From Desulfobacteraceae bacterium (lineage in GTDB: Bacteria; Desulfobacterota; Desulfobacteria; Desulfobacterales; Desulfosarcinaceae), in contig JALVRI010000106.1 in the NCBI GenBank assembly GCA_027031325.1, positions 1 to 6,757 of the forward strand: a stretch of DNA of 6,757 nucleotides. Direction: 5' to 3'. The translations under genes and the position numbers were made by a program. A model generated the notes under the pieces. The model made no database searches. It saw nothing but the letters and a program-made list of their open reading frames with translations, and was not told the DNA's origin. Position 1 is the first letter of the stretch. Each line of letters starts with the position of its first letter. Shown here piece by piece: positions 1 through 5,382 of the stretch.

Positions 1-2
1 CC

Positions 3-977
3 CTGGTTGCCTGGGCCACCAGCATGAAGCTGCCCCTGTCGACCACCTATGTCACCTTCATGGTGGCCATGGGGACTTCACTGGCCGACAAGGCCTGGGG
101 GCTGGACAGCGCCGTGTACCGGGTGACCGGTGTTCTTACGGTCATCGGGGGATGGTTTTTCACCGCCATGCTGGCATTTTCGCTGGCTCTGCTGAATGCT
201 TTTGCCATCCACCTGTTGGATGGGTTCGCTGTCGCCGGGCTGCTGATCGTCATCGTCCTGGTGGGACTGCGCAACTTCAGGCTCCACGGCCGGCGGGAAA
301 AAGATACCCGCGAGCTGGAAGAGCTTGATCTGAAAAGGATTTCAGACCCCGACCAGGCCGTCAGAACTTGCTTTGAACAATGTGGACGTTTCCTGCAGGT
401 CGTACGCGCCAACCTGAGCGCCTGTTTCGATGCAATCCTGACCGAAGACCGCAAGGCCCTCAAGCAGTTACGCCGCCAGACAAGCAGGGTTCAGGCCTGG
501 TCGAACATAATCGTGGCCAACATTTTCAAGACCTTGCGATTGCTGCAGAGCGATCAGGTGCAGGGAGCCGACAAATACGCTTACGTCATAGCCGCCCTCC
601 AGGAAATCGCCGAAAGCACGCGCGACATGATCCTGCGCTGCCACGTGCACGTTTCCAATCAACATGCGGGCCTGCTGCCGGAGCAGAAAAAGGAACTCCA
701 ACAGATCCGGGGATGCCTGGAAGGCGTTTTGGCCGATACCTCCCGGGTCCTGCTGGAAGGTACGAGCATGGATTACCGCCTCCTGGCAGCCCATTACGTT
801 CGTCTCAAACAACTGGTGGAACAGTACGACGGCCGCCAGGTTGAACGGATCAGGTCAGGGGTTTCCAAAACCAGGCTGAGCATTCTTTTCTACGGGATTT
901 GCAATGCGAGCCAGAAGATCAGCCAACAGACACTCCATCTGGCGACCATTTTTGATGAAACCCTGTCGGCCGGCTGA
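3..977 (+). CDS. PiT-family inorganic phosphate transporter with PhoU-like C-terminal domain (5' partial)
   Basis: This is the C-terminal part of a membrane phosphate permease of the PiT/PHO4 family, which imports inorganic phosphate with a cation. The frame is open to the window edge; translation from base 3 reads LVAWATS before the first internal Met at 24, so that Met is not the true start. Counting from it, the LPLSTTYVTFMVAMGTS segment (residues 3-19) matches the conserved C-terminal PHO4 repeat. Hydrophobic membrane segments lie at about 31-62 and 66-84. After a basic stop-transfer stretch (RNFRLHGRREK) comes a soluble, helix-rich, charged region of about 225 residues resembling the PhoU-like four-helix domain fused to some bacterial PiT proteins. 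It probably acts in the cytoplasm as a regulatory domain; that role is inferred. It converges with the mscS-type gene. I see no convincing terminator in the 26-bp gap. The family call is firm; the substrate follows from the family only. Confidence 0.85.
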   Translation: MVAWATSMKLPLSTTYVTFMVAMGTSLADKAWGLDSAVYRVTGVLTVIGGWFFTAMLAFSLALLNAFAIHLLDGFAVAGLLIVIVLVGLRNFRLHGRREKDTRELEELDLKRISDPDQAVRTCFEQCGRFLQVVRANLSACFDAILTEDRKALKQLRRQTSRVQAWSNIIVANIFKTLRLLQSDQVQGADKYAYVIAALQEIAESTRDMILRCHVHVSNQHAGLLPEQKKELQQIRGCLEGVLADTSRVLLEGTSMDYRLLAAHYVRLKQLVEQYDGRQVERIRSGVSKTRLSILFYGICNASQKISQQTLHLATIFDETLSAG

Positions 978-1003
978 TTGACCTTTTGGCTTCACCAATC
1001 CGT

Positions 1004-1828
1004 TCAGGCGGCCTCGGCCTTTTGGAGGTGAACGTCCATCTGTGGAAACGGAATCGAAATTCCGTTTTCTTCCAGGGCCTGCTTGGCCTTTTCCATGGTT
1101 TCAAAGTAAACCGTCCAGTAATCGGTGGACTTGCACCAGGGACGGACTATGATGTTGACGGAACTGTCCGCCAGTTCTGAAACCGCCACCTGGGGAGCCG
1201 GATCCTTGAGAACAAGCGGGTTGTCCTCGACTATTTTTTTAAGGATTTCCTTGGCCCGGGCAACGTCGGACTCGTAGGCAATCCCGACAACCATGTCCAC
1301 CCGCAGATTACCCTCGGCCGAATAGTTTACCAGGGAAGCATTCGAAATCGCGCCGTTGGGTATGACAATCCGCTTGTTATCCGGTGATAGCAGGATGGTG
1401 TTGAATATCTGGACTTCCTTGACCACGCCCAGGTGCCCCTGGGTTTCGATCAGATCGCCTACCTTGTATGGCCGGAAGATCAGGATCAGGACCCCGCCTG
1501 CGAAATTGGCCAGGCTGCCCTGCAGGGCCAGACCGACGGCCAGGCCGGCTGCACCGAGAACGGCTATGAAGGAGGTTGTGGCCACACCCACCATGGATGC
1601 GATACTGATGAACAGGAGGACTTTCAATCCCCAACCCACCAGACTGGTCATGAAAGGGATCAGGGTCTTGTCGGCTTTCGATCGTTCCATCGAAAGGCGG
1701 ACGACTTTGACCAGCCCCTTGATGATCCATAGTCCGACAACCAGGGTGAGCAGGGCCAGCAACAACTTGGGGGCATAACTGACAACGAGTTCGAGTGCTT
1801 TTTGACTCAAGATACCAACGTGTTCCAT
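1004..1828 (-). CDS. mscS: MscS-type small-conductance mechanosensitive ion channel
   Basis: This inner-membrane channel opens under membrane tension and releases solutes during hypo-osmotic shock. The 274-aa product is close to the 286 aa of E. coli MscS. Three hydrophobic segments lie at about residues 19-41, 60-83 and 87-115. The third is the Gly/Ala-rich pore helix (GAAGLAVGLALQGSLANFAG, 92-111), the hallmark of the family. It is followed by the beta domain (RPYKVGDLIE from 119; VIPNGAISN from 155) and a C-terminal alpha/beta domain ending in IPFPQMDVHL (259-268), also typical. I chose the ATG at 1828 because AGGAG lies 5 nt upstream of it. An in-frame ATG 36 bp further upstream (1864) has no comparable site and would add a non-conserved leader. 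It is a stand-alone gene, convergent with the phosphate transporter and divergent from the metV operon across a long intergenic region. Nothing links it functionally to either neighbour. Confidence 0.93.
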   Translation of the reverse strand: MEHVGILSQKALELVVSYAPKLLLALLTLVVGLWIIKGLVKVVRLSMERSKADKTLIPFMTSLVGWGLKVLLFISIASMVGVATTSFIAVLGAAGLAVGLALQGSLANFAGGVLILIFRPYKVGDLIETQGHLGVVKEVQIFNTILLSPDNKRIVIPNGAISNASLVNYSAEGNLRVDMVVGIAYESDVARAKEILKKIVEDNPLVLKDPAPQVAVSELADSSVNIIVRPWCKSTDYWTVYFETMEKAKQALEENGISIPFPQMDVHLQKAEAA

Positions 1829-1833
1829 GATCT

Positions 1834-1838
1834 CTCCT
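1834..1838 (-). promoter_or_regulatory. Ribosome binding site that fixes the mscS-type start
   Basis: The - strand reads CAAAGGAGAGATCATG. AGGAG sits 5 nt before the ATG at 1828, supporting that start over the in-frame ATG at 1864. Confidence 0.7.
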
Positions 1839-2036
1839 TTGTTGATTAAGGTTTCTTTGTTCAACCCTGAATCCTGACAAACAAGTCAGCCCGCCTGCTT
1901 CATGGTATGGCCGTCCGACCGCAAAGATACCGCCGTTTATGAAGCTTGGTCCAACCATATCCGGCCGCAACCAAAAACCGGGAGCCATCAGTTTCCGCTC
2001 GGGAAATGAACCAAGACACAGAAGTCTGCTTTGAAA

Positions 2037-2064
2037 AGCCGGCCGAAAATAGGCTCGGCCGGTT
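2037..2064 (-). terminator. Candidate Rho-independent terminator (- strand)
   Basis: A perfect 8-bp GC-rich stem pairs CCGGCCGA (2062-2055 on the - strand) with TCGGCCGG (2046-2039) around an 8-nt loop. On the - strand the stem is followed by CTTTTC, a short U run. On the + strand no T run follows, so the direction is -. It lies 15 bp beyond the stop of the small - strand ORF at 2080-2304, where a terminator for that transcript would be expected. The U run is only four bases long, so confidence is moderate. Confidence 0.45.
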
Positions 2065-2079
2065 CATCAACTCCGGGGT

Positions 2080-2304
2080 TCACCAGCGGTTTGTAAAACC
2101 CGGGTTCCGGGAACATACCATCGAGGCTGGCTTTGCAGGGTTTAAGTCTACTTCTGCCTGCTTGCAGCCGACATCAAACGTAAATCCTACCAAAAGAATC
2201 AAGAAAAACAAAAGCCAATTATGAAAAGCCATTACAGGCGTCGATGGAGTTTTTGAAAAGGGATGAAATTCTTCTCCGACAGCTTTTTCCACTTCATCCA
2301 ACAT
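2080..2304 (-). CDS. Possible small membrane or secreted protein, unrecognised
   Basis: This is a 74-codon ORF with no family I recognise. An N-terminal charged stretch (MLDEVEKAVGEEFHPF) is followed by an internal Met at residue 25, then a strongly hydrophobic run of about 16 residues (WLLFFLILLVGFTFDVG, about 29-45), a Cys at 46 and a polar tail. If translation began at the internal Met (about position 2232) the product would be a 50-residue peptide with an N-terminal membrane segment or signal. The Cys context (FDVGC) is a poor lipobox. Neither possible start has a good Shine-Dalgarno sequence. In favour of a real gene are the hydrophobic segment and a terminator-like hairpin immediately downstream on the same strand. 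Against it are the short length, the lack of an RBS and an overlapping open frame on the other strand. It could equally be chance. Confidence 0.22.
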   Translation of the reverse strand: MLDEVEKAVGEEFHPFSKTPSTPVMAFHNWLLFFLILLVGFTFDVGCKQAEVDLNPAKPASMVCSRNPGFTNRW

Positions 2305-2321
2305 GCCTGATTTATAAGTGA

Positions 2322-2362
2322 TTTTGCCAAATCAGCCCTTGACAAACCTTTTGCCAAGGGCT
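2322..2362. repeat. Direct and inverted repeats upstream of the metV operon
   Basis: TTTTGCCAA occurs twice on the + strand, at 2322-2330 and 2349-2357 (27 bp start to start). Between and over these lies a 7-bp inverted repeat, AGCCCTT (2334-2340) and AAGGGCT (2356-2362). The inverted repeat brackets the TTGACA-like hexamer, the usual position for a regulator site. Repeats this short can arise by chance, so the operator role is only a suggestion. Confidence 0.3.
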
Positions 2363-2367
2363 ATCTG
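2339..2367 (+). promoter_or_regulatory. Weak sigma70-like promoter candidate for the metV operon
   Basis: A perfect TTGACA (2339-2344) is separated by 17 bp from TATCTG (2362-2367). The -35 and spacing are ideal, but the -10 matches only the first three bases of TATAAT and lacks the important final T. If used, transcription would start near 2374 and produce a leader of about 180 nt before metV. No better sigma70 pair was seen closer to the gene. Confidence 0.3.
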
Positions 2368-2394
2368 AACCTGAGTCATTGGGCGCCTGATTCT

Positions 2395-2458
2395 ACCTCC
2401 GTTTTCTATGAGCCCTCCCAAACGGTGGTGGGAATTTGGCTTTTATTTATTTATTTTT
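2395..2458 (+). promoter_or_regulatory. Mutually exclusive hairpins plus T-rich tract: attenuator or terminator candidate
   Basis: Structure 1 pairs ACCTCCGTTT (2395-2404) with AAACGGTGGT (2420-2429); nine of ten bases pair, with one T-T mismatch and a 15-nt loop. Structure 2 pairs TCCCA (2416-2420) with TGGGA (2429-2433) and, outside it, AGCC (2411-2414) with GGCT (2438-2441), running directly into the T-rich tract at 2441-2458. The two share bases 2416-2429 and cannot both form. This is the geometry of an antiterminator followed by a terminator, about 100 bp before the metV start. The terminator-like stem has an internal loop and the T tract is broken by A residues, so it could also be a weak terminator of something upstream or an incidental fold. 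Confidence 0.3.
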
Positions 2459-2485
2459 ACTGTTCCATTTCCTGAAAATGAACTT

Positions 2486-2509
2486 CTTATCAGTCCACTT
2501 ATCAATCCA
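2486..2509 (+). repeat. Tandem 12-bp direct repeat upstream of metV
   Basis: CTTATCAGTCCA (2486-2497) is followed immediately by CTTATCAATCCA (2498-2509), 11 of 12 bases identical. The pair ends 44 bp before the metV start codon in an AT-rich stretch. A perfect tandem arrangement at this position suggests a regulator-binding site, but a slippage duplication would look the same. Confidence 0.4.
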
Positions 2510-2553
2510 TTTTCTTAATATCAAATCTTTTCATTTGCCTGACAGGAGGAGCC

Positions 2554-3228
2554 ATGATTGTTGCTGAGAGGAAACCCTTTGAAGAGATCAAAGCCATGGT
2601 AGCGGGCTACAAAAGGGTGTTGACCGTCGGCTGTGGAACTTGCGTGGCCGTTTGCCTGGCCGGGGGATCCAAGGAGGTGGCGACCCTCAACGCCGAATTG
2701 CAACTGGCCCTGGGCAAGGATGAAATCAGCCTGGGTGCCGCCACCGTCGAACGCCAATGCGACATGGAATTTCTGGCCGAGCTCGATTCCCTGGCCGTTG
2801 AATATGACGCCTTGATCTCCATGGCTTGCGGGGCGGGAATCCAGTTTCTGGCCGAACGTTTTCCCGACAAACCGGTATTGCCGGCCGTCGACACCTCTTT
2901 CATCGGAGTCAACCTCGATGTCGGCTGGTACGAAGAAAAATGCCGGGCCTGCGGAACCTGTGTGCTGGGAATGACCGGCGGTATTTGCCCGGTCACCATG
3001 TGTGCCAAGAGCCTTTTCAACGGCCCTTGCGGGGGCACCAATAACGGCAGTTGTGAAATCAACACCGACCAGCCCTGCGCCTGGTACAGGATCTATGAGC
3101 GCCTGTCAGCCCAGGGCCGGCTCGAGCAGATAATGGAAGTTTCACCTGCCAATGACTGGAGCAACCAGAAGCCCAGAAAGATAATTCAGCCTGGTTACCA
3201 AGAACGCATCAAGGCCCTGCAGGGATGA
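2554..3228 (+). CDS. metV: MetV-like zinc/iron-sulfur partner of methylene-THF reductase
   Basis: This is the cysteine-rich partner protein of MetF in the MetVF type of methylenetetrahydrofolate reductase, in the family named after the MTHFR C-terminal domain. In MetVF enzymes it helps pass electrons to the MetF flavin. The 224-aa product has an N-terminal group GCGTCVAVC (C27, C30, C34), then C69 and C92. A second dense group lies at C130-x2-C133-x2-C136, C145, C150, C159, C167 and C175, including the family-typical GGxCPVTxCAKxLxNGPCGG stretch. These residues are the obvious metal-cluster ligands; the exact cluster content cannot be read from sequence. No signal peptide or membrane segment is present, so it is cytoplasmic. 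The start is well supported: AGGAGGA (2544-2550) lies 3 nt before the ATG. It is the first gene of the operon, 36 bp ahead of metF. Confidence 0.9.
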   Translation: MIVAERKPFEEIKAMVAGYKRVLTVGCGTCVAVCLAGGSKEVATLNAELQLALGKDEISLGAATVERQCDMEFLAELDSLAVEYDALISMACGAGIQFLAERFPDKPVLPAVDTSFIGVNLDVGWYEEKCRACGTCVLGMTGGICPVTMCAKSLFNGPCGGTNNGSCEINTDQPCAWYRIYERLSAQGRLEQIMEVSPANDWSNQKPRKIIQPGYQERIKALQG

Positions 3229-3264
3229 ACCGGTTGGACAATCAAATATTTTCGCGAGGGAGAG

Positions 3265-4194
3265 ATGGATATGAAATCAGGTAGCAGACTGGAAAGGGTT
3301 CTCAAGGCCGGACACTTCGCTTTCACCGGTGAAGTGGGGCCACCGCGGGGAGCCAATGTGGAGGCTTTGAAAAAAAAGATCTCCTATCTCAAAGGCAAAG
3401 TCGACATGGCGAACATTACCGACAACCAGACCGCCATGGTGAGGATGTCCAGCTGGGCGGCGGCCCTGTTTTGCCTTCAGGAAGGCCTCGAACCCAATTA
3501 TCAAATGGTCTGCCGGGACAGAAATCGGCTGGCCATGCAGGCAGATATTCTGGGAGCTTACTCCCATGGAATCCGGAACATCCTCTGCCTGTCCGGGGAC
3601 CATCAAATGTTTGGTGATCACCCCCATGCCAAGGGGGTTTACGATATCGACTCCATGCAATTGATAGCCATGGTCAAAAAAATGCGCGATGAGGGTAAAT
3701 TCCAGGGTGGGGCCGACATCGACGAGCCCCCCAGGATGTTTATCGGCGCGGCCGCCAATCCGTTTGCCGAACCGTTCGAATGGAGGGTGCACCGCCTGGC
3801 CAAGAAGGTAAAGGCCGGAGCGGATTTCATCCAAACCCAGTGCGTGTACAACATGGCCAAGATCAGGCAATGGGTCAAAAGGGCAAACGACATGGGCCTG
3901 ACTGAAAAGGTCTATATCCTGGCCGGTATCACGCCCATGAAAAGCGTAGGTATGGCCAACTACATGAAGAACAAGGTGCCCGGGATGGATGTTCCGGATG
4001 AAATAATCAAGCGCCTCAAGGGTGTCGAAAAAAAGAAGGTCGCCGAAGAAGGAATCAAGATCGCCTGCGAACAGATAGAAGAATTCAGGGAGATGAAAGG
4101 AATCGCCGGAGTTCATCTCATGGCCATTGAATGGGAGCACAGGGTGCCGGAAATAGCCGAAAGAGCAGGCATGCTGCCAAGGCCGGAAGTTTGA
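3265..4194 (+). CDS. metF: Methylenetetrahydrofolate reductase, MetF family
   Basis: This cytoplasmic FAD or FMN TIM-barrel enzyme interconverts 5,10-methylene-THF and 5-methyl-THF, the last methyl-branch step before the corrinoid protein in the acetyl-CoA pathway, and also supplies methionine synthesis. The 309-aa length fits the catalytic domain alone, without a eukaryote-type regulatory domain. Recognisable family positions are the TGEVGPPRG strand with the catalytic-type Glu at 23, ITDNQ (51-55, Asp53), the flavin-contacting LSGDH (109-113), ADFIQTQ (186-192), AGITP (220-224) and AGVHLMA near the end (281-287). The ATG at 3265 follows GAGGGAGAG; a second Met two codons later is equally possible. 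It lies 36 bp after metV and 36 bp before the hdrA-like gene. That context implies an electron donor other than a simple NADH-dependent MetF, probably through MetV and the downstream Hdr-type proteins. Confidence 0.93.
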   Translation: MDMKSGSRLERVLKAGHFAFTGEVGPPRGANVEALKKKISYLKGKVDMANITDNQTAMVRMSSWAAALFCLQEGLEPNYQMVCRDRNRLAMQADILGAYSHGIRNILCLSGDHQMFGDHPHAKGVYDIDSMQLIAMVKKMRDEGKFQGGADIDEPPRMFIGAAANPFAEPFEWRVHRLAKKVKAGADFIQTQCVYNMAKIRQWVKRANDMGLTEKVYILAGITPMKSVGMANYMKNKVPGMDVPDEIIKRLKGVEKKKVAEEGIKIACEQIEEFREMKGIAGVHLMAIEWEHRVPEIAERAGMLPRPEV

Positions 4195-4216
4195 TACCTG
4201 ATATCCAACAAGAAAT

Positions 4217-4222
4217 AAGGAG
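4217..4222 (+). promoter_or_regulatory. Shine-Dalgarno that fixes a TTG start for the hdrA-like gene
   Basis: AAGGAG lies 8 nt before TTG at 4231. The next in-frame ATG (4255) would begin inside the FAD-binding strand (MVVGGG), has no such site and would cut the fold, so TTG is the likely initiator. Confidence 0.75.
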
Positions 4223-4230
4223 TTTCCAAA

Positions 4231-5382
4231 TTGAAGAGTCAAAACGGAAAAGTCATGGTGGTTGGAGGTGGTATTGCAGGCCTTACCGCTGCGTGGGAAC
4301 TTTCCAGGCAAAATATCAGTGTCGAGCTGGTGGAAAAGAGCTGTTTTCTGGGAGGCCACAGCATTGGGTTCACCTGTAAAGCAACCGACAAATGCCAGCA
4401 GTGCGGCGCCTGCAGCGTGGAAGAAATGCTGGCCAACGTCGTCGGCGAACCATTGATCAATGTCCACCTCAGGACAGAGGTGACGGGTCTGCAAAAAGGG
4501 GACAAGTATACAGTTTCTTTGGCCAAAAGTGATGCCGGGCCGGCCGCCGGAGAAATACTGCAGGGGCTGTCCAAAAACAACCGCCCCCTTTACGTGGCCG
4601 GAGAGGGGGCCGGAGAAAATGTTCCCGAAGGTGCGGTCAAAGTCACCGAGTTGGGAACCGAGGGCCGGCTGGAAGTCGATGCGCTGATCGTGGCGACCGG
4701 TTTTACTCCTTTCGACCCGGCCCTCAAGAAGACCTACGGTTACGGCCAGTGGAAAAACGTGATCACCGGGCTGGAGCTTGAAAGAATTCTGCGCGAAAAC
4801 AAAACGCTTGCCAGGCCGTCGGACGGAAAAACACCTGGAAAGATAGCCTTTATCCAGTGCGTCGGCTCGCGTGACAAGGGCCTGGGAAACCTCTGGTGCT
4901 CCCAGGTATGCTGCGCCTACGCCATGCGCATGGCCTCGGTCGTCAAGCACGACAACCCGGAGGCCGACATCACCATGTTCTACATCGATATTCAGAACAC
5001 CGGCAAGGAGTTCCCCATTTTCTATGAAGGCGTCAAATCGTGGCTGAAATTCGTCAGGGCCATCCCGGTGGATATTTATCAGGTTGAAGACGACCGCCTC
5101 AAACTCATGCAAATGGTTGAAGGTCAGGATGCTCCGGCAATGGAAGAATTCGACCTGGTCGTACTGGCGGTGGGCATAACGCCTGGGGCCGACACCCCGA
5201 AGATCGCCGACCTGTTCAGCATTGCCGTCAATGAAGACGGATTTCTCGACGGCGGTTCAGCCGCCGGCGCGGGTGTATTCGTGGCAGGTACGGCAGCCGG
5301 ACCGGGAAGCATAATCGACACCATGGCAGGAGCCCAAAAGACAGCCTATGAAGCCATGAAGTTTCTGGGGGTGACCAAATGA
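4231..5382 (+). CDS. hdrA: HdrA/QmoA-like FAD and iron-sulfur oxidoreductase subunit
   Basis: This is a soluble flavoprotein of the heterodisulfide reductase subunit A / QmoA family, where FAD and a non-canonical cluster route electrons between partner subunits. The 383-aa protein opens with a Rossmann motif GGGIAG (12-17), then VELVEKSCFLGGH. A cysteine cluster follows (C49, C55, C58, C61 in CKATDKCQQCGAC) where HdrA and QmoA have their first cluster cysteines. ATGF (155-158) is the second FAD motif. IQCVGSRD with C210 and WCSQVCCAYA with C223, C227 and C228 match the conserved HdrA block. GVFVAGTAAGPGSIIDTMAGA near the end is the last FAD-contact region. There is no C-terminal ferredoxin domain, so it is shorter than methanogen HdrA and nearer QmoA in size. 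The gene starts with TTG and its stop overlaps the next start (ATGA). By context it is the electron-transfer partner of MetVF. HdrA versus QmoA cannot be settled without a tree. Confidence 0.85.
   Translation: MKSQNGKVMVVGGGIAGLTAAWELSRQNISVELVEKSCFLGGHSIGFTCKATDKCQQCGACSVEEMLANVVGEPLINVHLRTEVTGLQKGDKYTVSLAKSDAGPAAGEILQGLSKNNRPLYVAGEGAGENVPEGAVKVTELGTEGRLEVDALIVATGFTPFDPALKKTYGYGQWKNVITGLELERILRENKTLARPSDGKTPGKIAFIQCVGSRDKGLGNLWCSQVCCAYAMRMASVVKHDNPEADITMFYIDIQNTGKEFPIFYEGVKSWLKFVRAIPVDIYQVEDDRLKLMQMVEGQDAPAMEEFDLVVLAVGITPGADTPKIADLFSIAVNEDGFLDGGSAAGAGVFVAGTAAGPGSIIDTMAGAQKTAYEAMKFLGVTK

Larger units (their letters stand above)
1829..2553. other. 725-bp intergenic region between mscS-type gene and metV
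   Basis: No recognisable conserved protein gene lies here. The part nearest mscS (about 1840-2030) should contain the mscS promoter on the - strand, but I cannot pick out a good -35/-10 pair. The middle holds a possible 74-codon - strand ORF with a terminator-like hairpin just after it. The part nearest metV (about 2320-2553) is full of repeats and hairpins and turns strongly AT-rich between about 2434 and 2540, in contrast to the GC-rich genes. It looks like the regulatory region of the metV operon. I found no tRNA, CRISPR repeat or insertion-sequence end. Confidence 0.6.

Noticed and set aside
970..1005. Possible bidirectional terminator between the convergent genes
   Set aside because: Only GATTG/CAATC can pair, over a loop of about 16 bases, without a GC-rich stem or T run on either side.
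1874..1889. Small inverted repeat CTGAC/GTCAG upstream of the mscS-type gene
   Set aside because: Five base pairs with a six-base loop is too common by chance, and no promoter could be aligned with it.
1377..1988. 203-codon - strand frame overlapping the start of the mscS-type gene
   Set aside because: Most of it is the mscS region read in another frame. The upstream part has no motif.
1946..2224. 92-codon + strand open frame with TTG start in the intergenic region
   Set aside because: It has no Shine-Dalgarno, no hydrophobic or conserved segment, and overlaps the - strand small ORF. Nothing supports translation.
3277..5112. 611-codon open frame on the - strand across metF and the hdrA-like gene
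   Set aside because: It lies wholly antisense to two clearly conserved genes, crosses their intergenic gap and has no recognisable domains. Codon bias in GC-rich genes often leaves such frames open.
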